Shown: one piece after another, positions 6,929-14,748 of the stretch | Layout of the letters: the number at the start of each line of letters is the position of its first letter | Numbering within the stretch: position 1 is the stretch's first letter | Assembly (NCBI GenBank): GCA_021732785.1 | Contig: JAKFUG010000070.1 | Coordinates: forward strand, 1-39,114 | Length of the DNA stretch: 39,114 bases | Direction of reading: 5' to 3' | From: Planctomycetaceae bacterium | Lineage (GTDB): Bacteria; Planctomycetota; Planctomycetia; Planctomycetales; Planctomycetaceae | Translations under genes and position numbers: made by a program | The notes under the pieces: generated by a model | The model's database searches: none | Told to the model about the DNA's origin: nothing | What the model saw: the letters and a program-made list of their open reading frames with translations, nothing else

Positions 6929-7065
6929 CCAATATCGATGTACTCATCGCGAACGCTTCCGAATCGGGTACAATATCGGCACGCCGAAGTGGGACGAAGC
7001 AAGCCTGCCAACGCACGGCCATCGAAACTCCCGTCTCTCACCAGCCAGAAAGACACCCGAGCATC

Positions 7066-7611
7066 ATGAAGGCGCGAGAACGAGACGACCTGTTGCATGG
7101 ATTTGCAGTTCGCTTCGAGAAAAACATGCAGCGTCACCCGGGAATGGCCTGGTCTGATGTCCGCGCCCGGCTCGAAGGGAATGCTTCAGCACTGAAGTCG
7201 CTCCGTGAAATGGAGTCCACCGGCGGCGAGCCGGACGTCATCGACCACGACAGAGTAACGGGGCAGTTTACGTTCTGCGATTGCTCCGCCGAGAGCCCGG
7301 CGGGGCGCAGAAGTCTCTGCTTTGACCGTGAAGCGCGAGAGTCCCGGAAGGAACACAAACCGGAAAACAGTGCCGTTGAGATGGCCCGCGCGATGGGGAT
7401 CGAACTGCTGACCGAGGAGCAATACCGCACGCTGCAGAAACTGGGTGACTTCGATACGAAGACCTCGAGTTGGGTCAGCACGCCGCCCGACGTTCGAGAA
7501 CTGGGGGGAGCCCTGTTTTGCGACCGCCGTTATGGCAAGGTGTTCGTGTATCACAACGGTGCCCAGTCGTACTACGCCGCGCGGGGTTTCCGCGGGTGGC
7601 TCCTGGTCTGA
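7066..7611 (+). CDS. DUF4256 domain-containing protein
   Basis: This 181-residue protein matches the DUF4256 family across its length. It starts with LLHGFAVRFEKNMQRHPGMAW, then MESTGGEPDVI and FCDCSAESPAGRRSLCFDREA, then MGIELLTEEQYRTLQ, and closes on a GALFCDRRYGKVFVYHNGAQ...ARGFRG block. The length is normal for the family. The function of DUF4256 is unknown; it is cytosolic, with no signal or membrane segment. No strong ribosome-binding site is seen before the ATG, though the family start falls there. The gene stands alone between the Uma2-like gene and the desaturase, all on the same strand. Confidence 0.85.
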   Translation: MKARERDDLLHGFAVRFEKNMQRHPGMAWSDVRARLEGNASALKSLREMESTGGEPDVIDHDRVTGQFTFCDCSAESPAGRRSLCFDREARESRKEHKPENSAVEMARAMGIELLTEEQYRTLQKLGDFDTKTSSWVSTPPDVRELGGALFCDRRYGKVFVYHNGAQSYYAARGFRGWLLV

Positions 7612-7778
7612 ATTTGAACTCGGAGTTTTCATGGCTGCCACCGCGCGCTTGCAGCCGTGCGGCCTGTCAGGGTAGGCTGCTGGACGACAGTTCCTGGCCG
7701 CCGCGCTCTGGCCGAGTTCTCGCCGGTTGTTTCGATGGGACCATTCCCGTCGGAATTCGTGGGACGGAGTTGCGCGGA

Positions 7779-8744
7779 ATGGCGTCGGATACGGTTTCGT
7801 CGGGTGACCCGATCGACATGGGGACGGCGGCATTGCCGGGCCGCAATGTGCTCGACATCGCCACCGTGCGGTCGTTGAGTCTCCGCTCCGATGCGCACGG
7901 GCTGTTGCGGTTCGGCGTCCACCTCGGGGTGATGACGGCAACCGGAACGCTGGTGTGGCTCGCGCAGCCGCACTGGTATCTGATGCTCCCCGCGATGGTG
8001 CTGCATGGCTTCACCATTGTCACAATGTTCGCGCCGATGCACGAATGCGTCCATCGCACGGCGTTCGATAACCGCATGCTCAATGAAATCGCCGGGTGGA
8101 TTGCCGGGCTGCTCAGTTTCTATAACTTCACGTACTACCGCCATTACCACACGTGGCATCATCGGTATACGCAGGACCCGCAGCGCGACCCCGAATTGAT
8201 GTCCCCGAAGCCACGCACGCTGTGGGAGTATTTCCTCGAAATCAGCGGGATCACGTTCTGGTTTCCGCGGTTCATTCTGTTCCCCAAAATGGCACTCGGC
8301 ATCACGAAACAGTGGCCGTTCATTCCCGAGAATGCCCGCCGCAAAATTGCTTTGTCGGCGTCCCTCCAGACGGCCATTTACCTCGCGGGGATGGTGTCGA
8401 TCGCCTTCGGATACCACTTCTTTTGGCTGTATTGGTTCCTGCCCGCCATCCTTGCCCAACCGTTGCTGCGGGCCATCCTGATTGCGGAACACACCGGATG
8501 CACGCAGGATGAAAATGGGTTGACGAACACGCGCACCACGCTGACGGTGTTCCCCGTCCGGCTGCTGATGTGGAACATGCCTTACCACACGGAACATCAT
8601 CTTTACCCGTCGATTCCGTTTCATCTGCTGCCGCAGGCGCATCGGAAGTTGCGGGAGAATTTGACGCACCTCGCGCCGAGTTATGTCGCCGCGAATCGGC
8701 TGATCGTTCAAACGCTGACGTCGGTACCGCGGGAGGGAAAGTGA
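7779..8744 (+). CDS. Membrane fatty acid desaturase family protein
   Basis: This 321-residue integral membrane di-iron enzyme has three histidine boxes: HECVH at 88-92, HYHTWHH at 122-128 and HTEHH at 270-274. An extra conserved His sits in the AEHTG segment near 238. At least four hydrophobic segments flank them (about 45-85, 105-120, 195-222 and 225-236). The family introduces double bonds or hydroxyl groups into lipids or carotenoids using O2. A carotenoid ketolase/hydroxylase-type substrate is also possible. The ATG at 7779 is preferred over the longer open frame because GGACGGAG lies nine bases upstream and homologous sequence starts after it. The stop overlaps the GTG of the next gene (GTGA), so the two are co-translated. 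Confidence 0.88.
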   Translation: MASDTVSSGDPIDMGTAALPGRNVLDIATVRSLSLRSDAHGLLRFGVHLGVMTATGTLVWLAQPHWYLMLPAMVLHGFTIVTMFAPMHECVHRTAFDNRMLNEIAGWIAGLLSFYNFTYYRHYHTWHHRYTQDPQRDPELMSPKPRTLWEYFLEISGITFWFPRFILFPKMALGITKQWPFIPENARRKIALSASLQTAIYLAGMVSIAFGYHFFWLYWFLPAILAQPLLRAILIAEHTGCTQDENGLTNTRTTLTVFPVRLLMWNMPYHTEHHLYPSIPFHLLPQAHRKLRENLTHLAPSYVAANRLIVQTLTSVPREGK

Positions 8745-9781
8745 GCACTCCCCATCCGTTTGCGAATTCGGCAACACCGGAACTGTTTTCGCTGTCGAAT
8801 TTCCGTCTGCAATGCGATCTCGTGCTGCCGGAAGCGAAACTCGTTTATCAGACCTATGGGACGCTCAATGCGGCGAAGTCGAATGCCATTCTGTATCCGA
8901 CTTCGTACGCCGCACAGCACACCGATATCGACTGGCTGATTGGCCCGGACCGCATTCTCGATCCGACGCGGTATTTCATCATCATCCCCAACATGTTCGG
9001 CAACGGGCTTTCCTCGTCGCCCAGCAACTTGCCGGAACCGCACGGTGGTGGTCGCTTCCCGGTCTTCACGCACATCGACAATGTGACCGCGCAACGACAG
9101 TTGCTGCAGGATGTCTTCGGCATCGAACGGCTCGCATTGGCGTATGGCTGGTCGATGGGTGGGCAACAGGTGCTGCATTGGGGAGTGCTCTATCCCGCGT
9201 CCGTCGCCCGGATTGCCGCCATCTGCACGGCGGCAAAAACGTCGTCGCACAATCTCGTGTTTCTGGAAGGGCTTCGCGGGGCCTTGACCGCCGACCCGGC
9301 ATGGGCGGGCGACCGATTCACCGCACGACCGGAACGGGGACTGCGGGCGTTTGCCCGAGTCTATGCCGGTTGGGCACTCTCGCAGGCGTTTTACCGCGAG
9401 CAAATGTTTTTGAAGCTCGGTTACGGATCGCTGGAAGACTTCTTGATCCGCGATTGGGAAGCGAGTTTTCTCCGCCGGGATGCCGCCAATTTGCTGTCGA
9501 TGATCGAAACGTGGAAGCGATCCGATGTCAGCGCGAATCCCACATTTCACGGCGATTTGCCCGCGGCACTCGGTTCCATCACCGCGAAGACGCTCCTCAT
9601 GCCGGGTAGCCACGATTTGTATTTCACGCCCGAAGATAGCCGTGCCGACGCCGACCTGATGCCGCATGCCACTTACCGTCCGATTCATTCCCTGTGGGGC
9701 CATCGCGCGGGGAATCCCGCGAAGTCGCCCCACGACCAGATGTTGATCAAGACCGCCATCGCCGAACTGCTGAGCGCTTAG
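8741..9781 (+). CDS. Alpha/beta hydrolase, MetX (homoserine O-acetyltransferase)-like
   Basis: This 346-residue alpha/beta-hydrolase is of the homoserine acetyltransferase-like group. Predicted catalytic residues are Ser138 in GWSMGGQQ, Asp292 in SHDLYF and His321 in LWGHRAG. The oxyanion-side segment NMFGNGLSSSPS (near 84-95) is typical of the group. The elbow differs from the GGSMGG of true MetX, so a hydrolase or another acyltransferase substrate is possible and the symbol metX is not used. The start is a GTG overlapping the desaturase stop, with GGGAGGG just upstream. The longer open frame inside the desaturase gene is rejected. The gene ends 38 bases before glnT, so it probably belongs to the same transcript. 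Confidence 0.85.
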   Translation: MSTPHPFANSATPELFSLSNFRLQCDLVLPEAKLVYQTYGTLNAAKSNAILYPTSYAAQHTDIDWLIGPDRILDPTRYFIIIPNMFGNGLSSSPSNLPEPHGGGRFPVFTHIDNVTAQRQLLQDVFGIERLALAYGWSMGGQQVLHWGVLYPASVARIAAICTAAKTSSHNLVFLEGLRGALTADPAWAGDRFTARPERGLRAFARVYAGWALSQAFYREQMFLKLGYGSLEDFLIRDWEASFLRRDAANLLSMIETWKRSDVSANPTFHGDLPAALGSITAKTLLMPGSHDLYFTPEDSRADADLMPHATYRPIHSLWGHRAGNPAKSPHDQMLIKTAIAELLSA

Positions 9782-9819
9782 CAGGCCCGGTCGGACCGAC
9801 AAACCGAGAGGCCGTATCC

Positions 9820-11121
9820 ATGTCGCTGCAGCAGCGCGCCGAAGAACTCGGCATTCGCTACTTTCTGATTTCCTATTCCGATCTGCTCGGGACATCGCGG
9901 GCGAAACTGATTCCCGCCGCGGCGATCAACGCGCTGGCGGAAACCGGGGCGGCCTTCGCGGGGTTTGCGACATGGCTCGACATGACGCCCGCCGATCCCG
10001 ATGTGTTCGCGATTCCCGATCCCCACAGCCTCATTCCATTGCCGTGGAAGCCCGAAGTTGGCTGGCTCGCCGCCGATTTGTATATGAACGGGAAACTCGT
10101 GGCCCAATCCCCGCGGCAAGTGTTGAAAGCGACGCTCGCCCGCGCTGCCGAACGCGGCTACGAACTGCGTACGGGCGTTGAATGCGAGTTCTTTCTGCTC
10201 ACGAAAGATGGCCAAGCCGTCGGCGATGAGCGCGACGGTCAACGGAAGCCGTGCTACGATCAGCAAGCTCTGGTGCGGCAATTCGATCTGATTTCCGAGA
10301 TTTGCGACAGCTTGCTGAAACTCGGTTGGGAGCCGTACCAGAACGATCACGAAGACGCCAACGGGCAATTCGAGATCAACTGGAAATATGCCGACGCACT
10401 CACGACCGCGGACCGGCACACGTTCTTCAAGTACATGGTGAAATCGCTCGCCGAGAAGCACGGCCTGCGGGCAACGTTCATGCCCAAGCCGTTCTCCGGT
10501 TTAACGGGGAATGGCTGTCACGTCCATGTCTCGCTGTGGAATCGCGAGAAGAACGCCAACGTGTTTGACGATTCGGATGACGAAGCGGGCTTGTCGCCAA
10601 TGGCATATCATTTTCTTGGAGGCGTGTTGCACTCCGCGGAAGCGTTGTGCGCAATCGTCAACCCGACCGTGAATTCGTACCGCCGGATTCATGCGCCGGT
10701 GACGACCTCCGGTGCGACGTGGTCGCCGAACACAGTCAGCTTCACCGGTAATAATCGGACGCACATGATTCGAATCCCGGAAGCGGGCCGCTTTGAATTG
10801 CGGTTGTCCGACGGGGCCGCGAATCCGTACCTCATGCCCGCGGCCATTCTCGCCGCCGGTCTGGATGGCATCGACAGCCGCCGCGACCCTGGCCTGCGGC
10901 GCGACAACAACGCCTATGTCGATCGGCAGGGCATGGAAGGGCTCCGCGCCTTGCCGGACAATCTGCTCGATTCACTCCGCGCGCTCGAAAAGGATGCCGC
11001 ACTTACCAACGGCCTCGGGCCGGAATTCACGCGGTCGTATCTGAAACTGAAGCACGCCGAATGGCGACACTACTCCAGCGCGGTGTCGACATGGGAAGTC
11101 GAGAACACGATCGATTGCTGA
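9820..11121 (+). CDS. glnT: Type III (GlnT-like) glutamine synthetase
   Basis: This 433-residue protein has the full glutamine synthetase catalytic domain: GVECEFFLL (metal ligands Glu121 and Glu123), ANGQFEINWKY, the TGNGCHVHVSLW histidine loop near 229-240, NPTVNSYRRI and the late AGRFELRLSDGAANPYL. GlnT enzymes of this length are described in rhizobia and planctomycetes; some make glutamine, others gamma-glutamylmethylamide or related compounds. The canonical adenylylation-tyrosine region is not evident. The ATG at 9820 follows GAGAGG with seven bases between. The gene closes a plus-strand group with the desaturase and hydrolase. A hairpin follows at 11151-11171. A role in nitrogen or amine assimilation is likely; the exact amine substrate is not decided by sequence. 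Confidence 0.9.
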   Translation: MSLQQRAEELGIRYFLISYSDLLGTSRAKLIPAAAINALAETGAAFAGFATWLDMTPADPDVFAIPDPHSLIPLPWKPEVGWLAADLYMNGKLVAQSPRQVLKATLARAAERGYELRTGVECEFFLLTKDGQAVGDERDGQRKPCYDQQALVRQFDLISEICDSLLKLGWEPYQNDHEDANGQFEINWKYADALTTADRHTFFKYMVKSLAEKHGLRATFMPKPFSGLTGNGCHVHVSLWNREKNANVFDDSDDEAGLSPMAYHFLGGVLHSAEALCAIVNPTVNSYRRIHAPVTTSGATWSPNTVSFTGNNRTHMIRIPEAGRFELRLSDGAANPYLMPAAILAAGLDGIDSRRDPGLRRDNNAYVDRQGMEGLRALPDNLLDSLRALEKDAALTNGLGPEFTRSYLKLKHAEWRHYSSAVSTWEVENTIDC

Positions 11122-11150
11122 TCATGGATGTGTGCCATTCAACATGTAAA

Positions 11151-11171
11151 GCCACTGGCAGAGCCAGTGGC
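11151..11171. terminator. Perfect hairpin between converging genes
   Basis: GCCACTGGC (11151-11159) and GCCAGTGGC (11163-11171) form a perfect nine-base stem with an AGA loop. It lies between the converging glnT and TPR genes and may end both transcripts, although no T-run follows. ATGTGTGCCA at 11129-11138 can alternatively pair with 11168-11177. The GCCAGTGGCAC sequence recurs at 18518-18528. Confidence 0.55.
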
Positions 11172-11200
11172 ACACATGCGAAAATCGGACGTGAGCGTGG

Positions 11201-11995
11201 CTATGTGCCGCGGGGTAGCTTCTGAAGCAATCGTCGCGCGCGGCTTTTCCAGCGGCCTTGTTTGCGGGCGATGGCGCTTGGACTGCCGTTGATATCGCGA
11301 ATGACATCCATCACGTGTTGTCGCGCCGCGACCGTGTCGCCATCTTCGGCGCAGCGCTCGGCGAGCAGGTACACCGCTTCGGGGCTACGCCACCGTTGGC
11401 AGTGCTTTTCGAGATGCGCCCGTCCGGCAACCTTATCGCCGGTCGCGAGCAGGGCTTTGGCGTAAGCGAACGAGCAATCGCCAAACCGATACTGGGCATC
11501 ACGGTCCAGAATCTGTCGGCACAGCGGTAAAACTGCATCCCACTTTTTCTGCTCCGTCGCCACCAGGGCCGCTCCCCACAGGGCGGGCAAGCAGTCGGGA
11601 TCTTTCTTCAACGCTTGTTGATAAGCCCGCGCAGCTTCCGTCCATTGCGCGGTATCACGGAGCGCGTCGCCGTATTGCACGAATTGATGGGCATTGCCGA
11701 TCATTTCGGTCGCCGAGGCGAGCCGCGCCAACTCTTTTGATCGTGTAAACCGCTGCAACCAGACGGGCGTATTCCAATCGGCGGCAGGAATAACACGGGC
11801 CACGAGATAGACAACCGCACCGGGAAACGGGGCGACAATCAGCAGCCATAACCAGAATGTTTTGTCCGGTTCAAAACGGAGACTGTGAATCAGCATCCAG
11901 ATCCAGAACGCGGAATACGCGAAGCCCACGAACGCGATGCCCCACATCATCAGCCAGAAGACCCACGACGACTCGTGCGGCTCCGAAATCGGCAT
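11201..11995 (-). CDS. Membrane-anchored TPR protein
   Basis: Read from the ATG at 11995, this is a 264-residue protein. Two membrane segments come first (about residues 10-35 and 46-65: WVFWLMMWGIAFVGFAYSAF and FWLWLLIVAPFPGAVVYLVA), resembling the PLDc_N-type N-terminus. A cytosolic part with tetratricopeptide-like repeats follows (QYGDALRDTAQWTEAARAYQ, ALWGAALVATEQKKWDAVLP, YAKALLATGDKVAGRAHLEK, LLAERCAEDGDTVAARQHVM). The C-terminus is strongly basic (RKQGRWKSRARRLLQKLPRG). TPRs mediate protein-protein contact; no enzyme activity is indicated. The frame is open another 38 codons upstream with two further ATGs and no good ribosome-binding site at any, so the start is uncertain. The gene converges on glnT. 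Confidence 0.8.
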   Translation of the reverse strand: MPISEPHESSWVFWLMMWGIAFVGFAYSAFWIWMLIHSLRFEPDKTFWLWLLIVAPFPGAVVYLVARVIPAADWNTPVWLQRFTRSKELARLASATEMIGNAHQFVQYGDALRDTAQWTEAARAYQQALKKDPDCLPALWGAALVATEQKKWDAVLPLCRQILDRDAQYRFGDCSFAYAKALLATGDKVAGRAHLEKHCQRWRSPEAVYLLAERCAEDGDTVAARQHVMDVIRDINGSPSAIARKQGRWKSRARRLLQKLPRGT

Positions 11996-12256
11996 CCGGC
12001 GGGTCCGCTGAGCCAGCAGCATCGCGACAGACAGCATGTGACTCACAAAGGGAATCCCGCTTCGGGGAAGGAAAACAAAGGCAACGCTAAGGAAATTCCG
12101 GCCCTTCATGGAAAACGGCCAGCGGTCAGGCCGAATTCTAGCCCACGGTCTCCGGAATCGAAAAGCGTTCCACGGAAAGATGACCGTGAAACGCGCCGCG
12201 CGATCGTCGCGCTCTCGCTAAGCATTTCCGCGCGGAACACAGGCAGGTCAAAACCG

Positions 12257-12271
12257 ATCACGTAGCGTGAT
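12257..12271. promoter_or_regulatory. Palindrome at enhancer distance from sigma-54 promoter
   Basis: ATCACG (12257-12262) and CGTGAT (12266-12271) form a perfect palindrome around TAG, centred about 105 bases upstream of the predicted start near 12369. Enhancer-binding activators of sigma-54 usually bind dyads 80-150 bases upstream, so this is a candidate activator site. No activator gene is adjacent. The surrounding interval 11996-12342 holds no other gene I can support. Confidence 0.4.
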
Positions 12272-12342
12272 GGAGACCTTCACTGTAAAAAACTCCGGGA
12301 AAACAGGACGTTTTGCCAGTAAACAATCGATTCCCACGGCAT

Positions 12343-12358
12343 GGCACAGCGATTGCAA
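12343..12358 (+). promoter_or_regulatory. Sigma-54 (RpoN) promoter
   Basis: TGGCAC (12343-12348), five bases, then TTGCA (12354-12358) gives the -24 and -12 elements of the RpoN consensus with exact spacing between GG and GC. The only consensus deviation is A instead of G at 12349. Transcription would start near 12368-12369 on the plus strand and read into the structured region and terminator described next. Confidence 0.65.
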
Positions 12359-12368
12359 AACACAAAAT

Positions 12369-12564
12369 TCGTGCAGCGGCAACAGGCAAAACGGGGTCGC
12401 TCACCATGATTGAAACACAGCGTATTAAGTCGATCGGCTGGGAGTGTAGCCGGGGTGGGTCGTAGGGTTCATCCCGGGCGAGCGCCTACACTCTCAGTCG
12501 TCGACTTGATTCCACACCACCCGCGACGAAGAGCTTGCTCTCCGTCGCGGGTGGTTCTTTTTTT
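12369..12564 (+). ncRNA. Candidate sigma-54-dependent structured small RNA or leader
   Basis: From the predicted start to the terminator is about 196 bases. The core is a long hairpin: 12427-12433 pairs with 12501-12507, 12435-12439 with 12496-12500, and 12440-12449 with 12486-12495. That is 22 base pairs including two G-U pairs, with a single bulged U at 12434. The 36-base apical region contains GGGTTCATCCC, which can fold further. A 19-codon frame (12406-12465, starting MIETQR) overlaps the 5' arm and could be a leader peptide. No known RNA family was recognised. It is either a free small RNA or an attenuating leader of hemD, whose start lies about 125 bases after the terminator. Confidence 0.5.
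12516..12564 (+). terminator. Strong intrinsic terminator
   Basis: ACCACCCGCGACG (12516-12528) pairs perfectly with CGTCGCGGGTGGT (12543-12555). The 14-base loop itself contains GAGC/GCTC, and a run of seven T follows (12558-12564). It ends the candidate RNA and insulates or attenuates hemD. Confidence 0.88.
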
Positions 12565-12690
12565 CGGTGTTCCCATCCCGCTTTGCGGTTTCGCGCTCCG
12601 CACCGTTCGCTTCGCAGTGATCACCAACTTCCCATCCGAATTGTCATTCACCCCTCGCCGGTCTACGCTGGTCAGCAGGGGACAAAAACG

Positions 12691-13527
12691 ATGACGTCGG
12701 AAACACCGTTGCGGGTCTGCAGCTTCGAAAGCCGCCGCAGTCCGGAAATGCAGTCGCTGCTGGAGCGTTATGGATGCGAGGCGACAATTGCGCCGTCCAT
12801 GCGCGAAGTCCCGCTGGATGAGCACGCCGCGGTGTTCCACTTCGTTGAGGAACTCCGCGCAGGTCGGATCGGTGTGGTCGTCTTCATGACCGGCGTTGGG
12901 GCCAGGGCCTTGCTCGCGGCGGTGGAAACGCGGTTTCCCAAAGAAGATCTGTTCCGCTGGCTGGACGGTGTGACGGTCGTCGTCCGCGGTCCGAAACCAG
13001 TCGCCGTGCTGCGCGAATGGGGCGTCCGGATCGATCACCGTGCCCCGGAACCGAATACCTGGCGGGAACTGCTGCAAACGCTCGATGAGTTCGTGCCTCT
13101 GACGGGAAAATGCGTGGCCGTGCAGGAATACGGCGTTCCCAATGCGGAGTTCTATGCCGCATTATCATCAAGAGGGGCAACGATCCTCACCGTTCCTGTG
13201 TACCGCTGGGAATTTCCCGAAGACCCGGAACCGCTGCGAACCGCCGTGCATGACACGATCGCGGGCAAGTTCGACGTGCTGATGCTGACCAGTGCGAATC
13301 AACTCCACAACGTCATCAAGATGGCCGATGCAGAAGGCGTGCGCGAGGCATGGCTCGCGCACGCAGCAAAATGTGTGATCGCGTCCATCGGCCCGACGGC
13401 GTCCGAAACGATTCAATCGTACGGATTGCCCGTCGATATCGAACCCGCCCACGGCAAGATGGGAACACTCGTCCGGGAAACGAGCGAACGCGCCCCGACG
13501 ATCCTCGCATCGAAACGAGTTGGGTAG
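12691..13527 (+). CDS. hemD: Uroporphyrinogen-III synthase
   Basis: This 278-residue HemD-fold protein converts hydroxymethylbilane to uroporphyrinogen III. As usual for HemD, overall identity is low, but the two-lobed layout is visible. The N-terminal lobe has a [17 protein letters not shown] start and a [14 protein letters not shown] stretch. [23 protein letters not shown] linker follows. The second lobe has [14 protein letters not shown] and [21 protein letters not shown]. The ATG at 12691 is chosen because AGCAGGGG lies just upstream and no conserved sequence precedes it; the longer frame runs into the terminator. The gene is followed by hemE and hemG, which supports the call. Its TAG stop lies inside a 31-bp inverted repeat. 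Confidence 0.88.
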   Translation: MTSETPLRVCSFESRRSPEMQSLLERYGCEATIAPSMREVPLDEHAAVFHFVEELRAGRIGVVVFMTGVGARALLAAVETRFPKEDLFRWLDGVTVVVRGPKPVAVLREWGVRIDHRAPEPNTWRELLQTLDEFVPLTGKCVAVQEYGVPNAEFYAALSSRGATILTVPVYRWEFPEDPEPLRTAVHDTIAGKFDVLMLTSANQLHNVIKMADAEGVREAWLAHAAKCVIASIGPTASETIQSYGLPVDIEPAHGKMGTLVRETSERAPTILASKRVG

Positions 13528-13603
13528 GGTTTGCCGAGTCTTCGAGGCGAACCAAAAGTCACGCTATCAACGTGGTTCGCCTCGAAGACTCGGCAAACCC
13601 TAC
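13524..13603. repeat. Perfect 31-bp inverted repeat at hemD-hemE junction
   Basis: The 31 bases at 13524-13554 are the exact reverse complement of 13573-13603, separated by an 18-base loop. The left arm contains the TAG stop of hemD (13525-13527). There is no T-tract. Such long perfect arms suggest a mobile palindromic element or a recent duplication-inversion rather than an ordinary terminator. In RNA it would form a very stable hairpin. Confidence 0.95.
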
Positions 13604-13667
13604 AAACTTAAACCCTCAACTTCCCACGATTTCGCCCGGTGTCCTCGTCGACTACAATCCATCCACT

Positions 13668-14711
13668 ATGACAACGCCCGCCCTGCACAATTCCCGCCTG
13701 ATGAAGGCCTGCCGCCGTGAACCCACAGATTGCACGCCAGTCTGGATCATGCGGCAAGCCGGTCGCTATCTCCCCGAATATATGGCCGTCCGTAATGCGG
13801 TCACGTTCATCGAACTCTGCAAACGGCCCGACCTTGCCGCACAAGTGACGCTCGATGCCCAGCGCTTGCTTGGCGTCGATGCCGCGATTCTGTTCGCCGA
13901 TCTGCTGCCGATGCTCGAGCCGATGGGGATCGACCTCGAATATCAAAAGGGGGAAGGACCGGTCATTCACAACCCGATCCGCGATGCCAGCCAGGTGGAT
14001 CGGTTCCGGGAACTCGAAGACCTCGGCTCAATGCACTTCGTGTTCGATGCCGTGAAGCTGATCCGGCGTGATCTTCCTGCCGATATCCCGCTGCTCGGGT
14101 TTGCGGGAGCGCCGTTCACGCTGGCGTCGTATGCGATTGAAGGGGGCGGCTCGCGAAATTACGTCTTCACCAAGTCGATGATGTACGGTGACGAAGGGGC
14201 CTGGCGGACGCTGATGGACCGCCTGTCGCGCAGTCTGATCCGGTACATCAACGCGCAGATCGATGCGGGTTGCCAGGCCGTTCAACTGTTCGACAGTTGG
14301 GCCGGATGCTTGTCACCCAGCGATTACCGTCGGTATGCGATGCCCTTCACGAAACAGGTGATCGACGGCATCCGTCCCGGCACACCGGTGATCAATTTTC
14401 TCACGGGTAATCCCGCGTTGTTGCCGTTGCTGCGCGAAGCGGGCGGGTCGATGATCGGTCTCGATTGGCGCGTCAGTCTCGCCGAGGCATGGAAGACCGT
14501 GGGCTACGATGTCGGCGTGCAGGGGAATCTCGACCCGGTGTCGCTGATGGCCGACCTGCCGACGTTGAAATCGCGAGCCAAAGCCGTCCTCGATGAAGCC
14601 GCCGGTCGTCCGGGTCACATCTTCAACCTCGGCCACGGCGTCTTCCCGGAAGTCCCGCCCGAGAACGTTAATGCCCTCGTGAAAATCGTCCACGAACTCT
14701 CCGCCCGCTGA
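13668..14711 (+). CDS. hemE: Uroporphyrinogen decarboxylase
   Basis: This 347-residue HemE removes four carboxyl groups from uroporphyrinogen III to give coproporphyrinogen III. Family hallmarks are [15 protein letters not shown] near residues 24-38 (with the conserved Arg pair), [40 protein letters not shown], the DWRV segment and the final [16 protein letters not shown] signature. Length is typical. The ATG at 13668 gives the normal N-terminus. No ribosome-binding site precedes it, but TACAAT (13653-13658) sits ten bases upstream as a possible -10 box, so a leaderless transcript is conceivable. It follows hemD across the inverted repeat and precedes hemG. Confidence 0.96.
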   Translation: MTTPALHNSRLMKACRREPTDCTPVWIMRQAGRYLPEYMAVRNAVTFIELCKRPDLAAQVTLDAQRLLGVDAAILFADLLPMLEPMGIDLEYQKGEGPVIHNPIRDASQVDRFRELEDLGSMHFVFDAVKLIRRDLPADIPLLGFAGAPFTLASYAIEGGGSRNYVFTKSMMYGDEGAWRTLMDRLSRSLIRYINAQIDAGCQAVQLFDSWAGCLSPSDYRRYAMPFTKQVIDGIRPGTPVINFLTGNPALLPLLREAGGSMIGLDWRVSLAEAWKTVGYDVGVQGNLDPVSLMADLPTLKSRAKAVLDEAAGRPGHIFNLGHGVFPEVPPENVNALVKIVHELSAR

Positions 14712-14713
14712 AG

Positions 14714-14743
14714 CCCACGGAATGCCTTCCGTGGGTTGCTTTT
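14714..14743 (+). terminator. Hairpin after hemE
   Basis: CCCACGGAA (14714-14722) pairs with TTCCGTGGG (14727-14735) around TGCC, followed by TTGCTTTTG. It could partly terminate hemE transcripts before hemG. The frame GAAGCCCA...TGGGT is shared with the hairpins at 28313-28334 and 37620-37651 (read on the minus strand). Confidence 0.6.
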
Positions 14744-14748
14744 GATTC

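Noticed and set aside
6929-7065. Possible fifth attC after the Uma2-like gene
   Set aside because: No GTT-containing R' box and no paired L boxes are present; only a GCGAAC-like sequence was seen.
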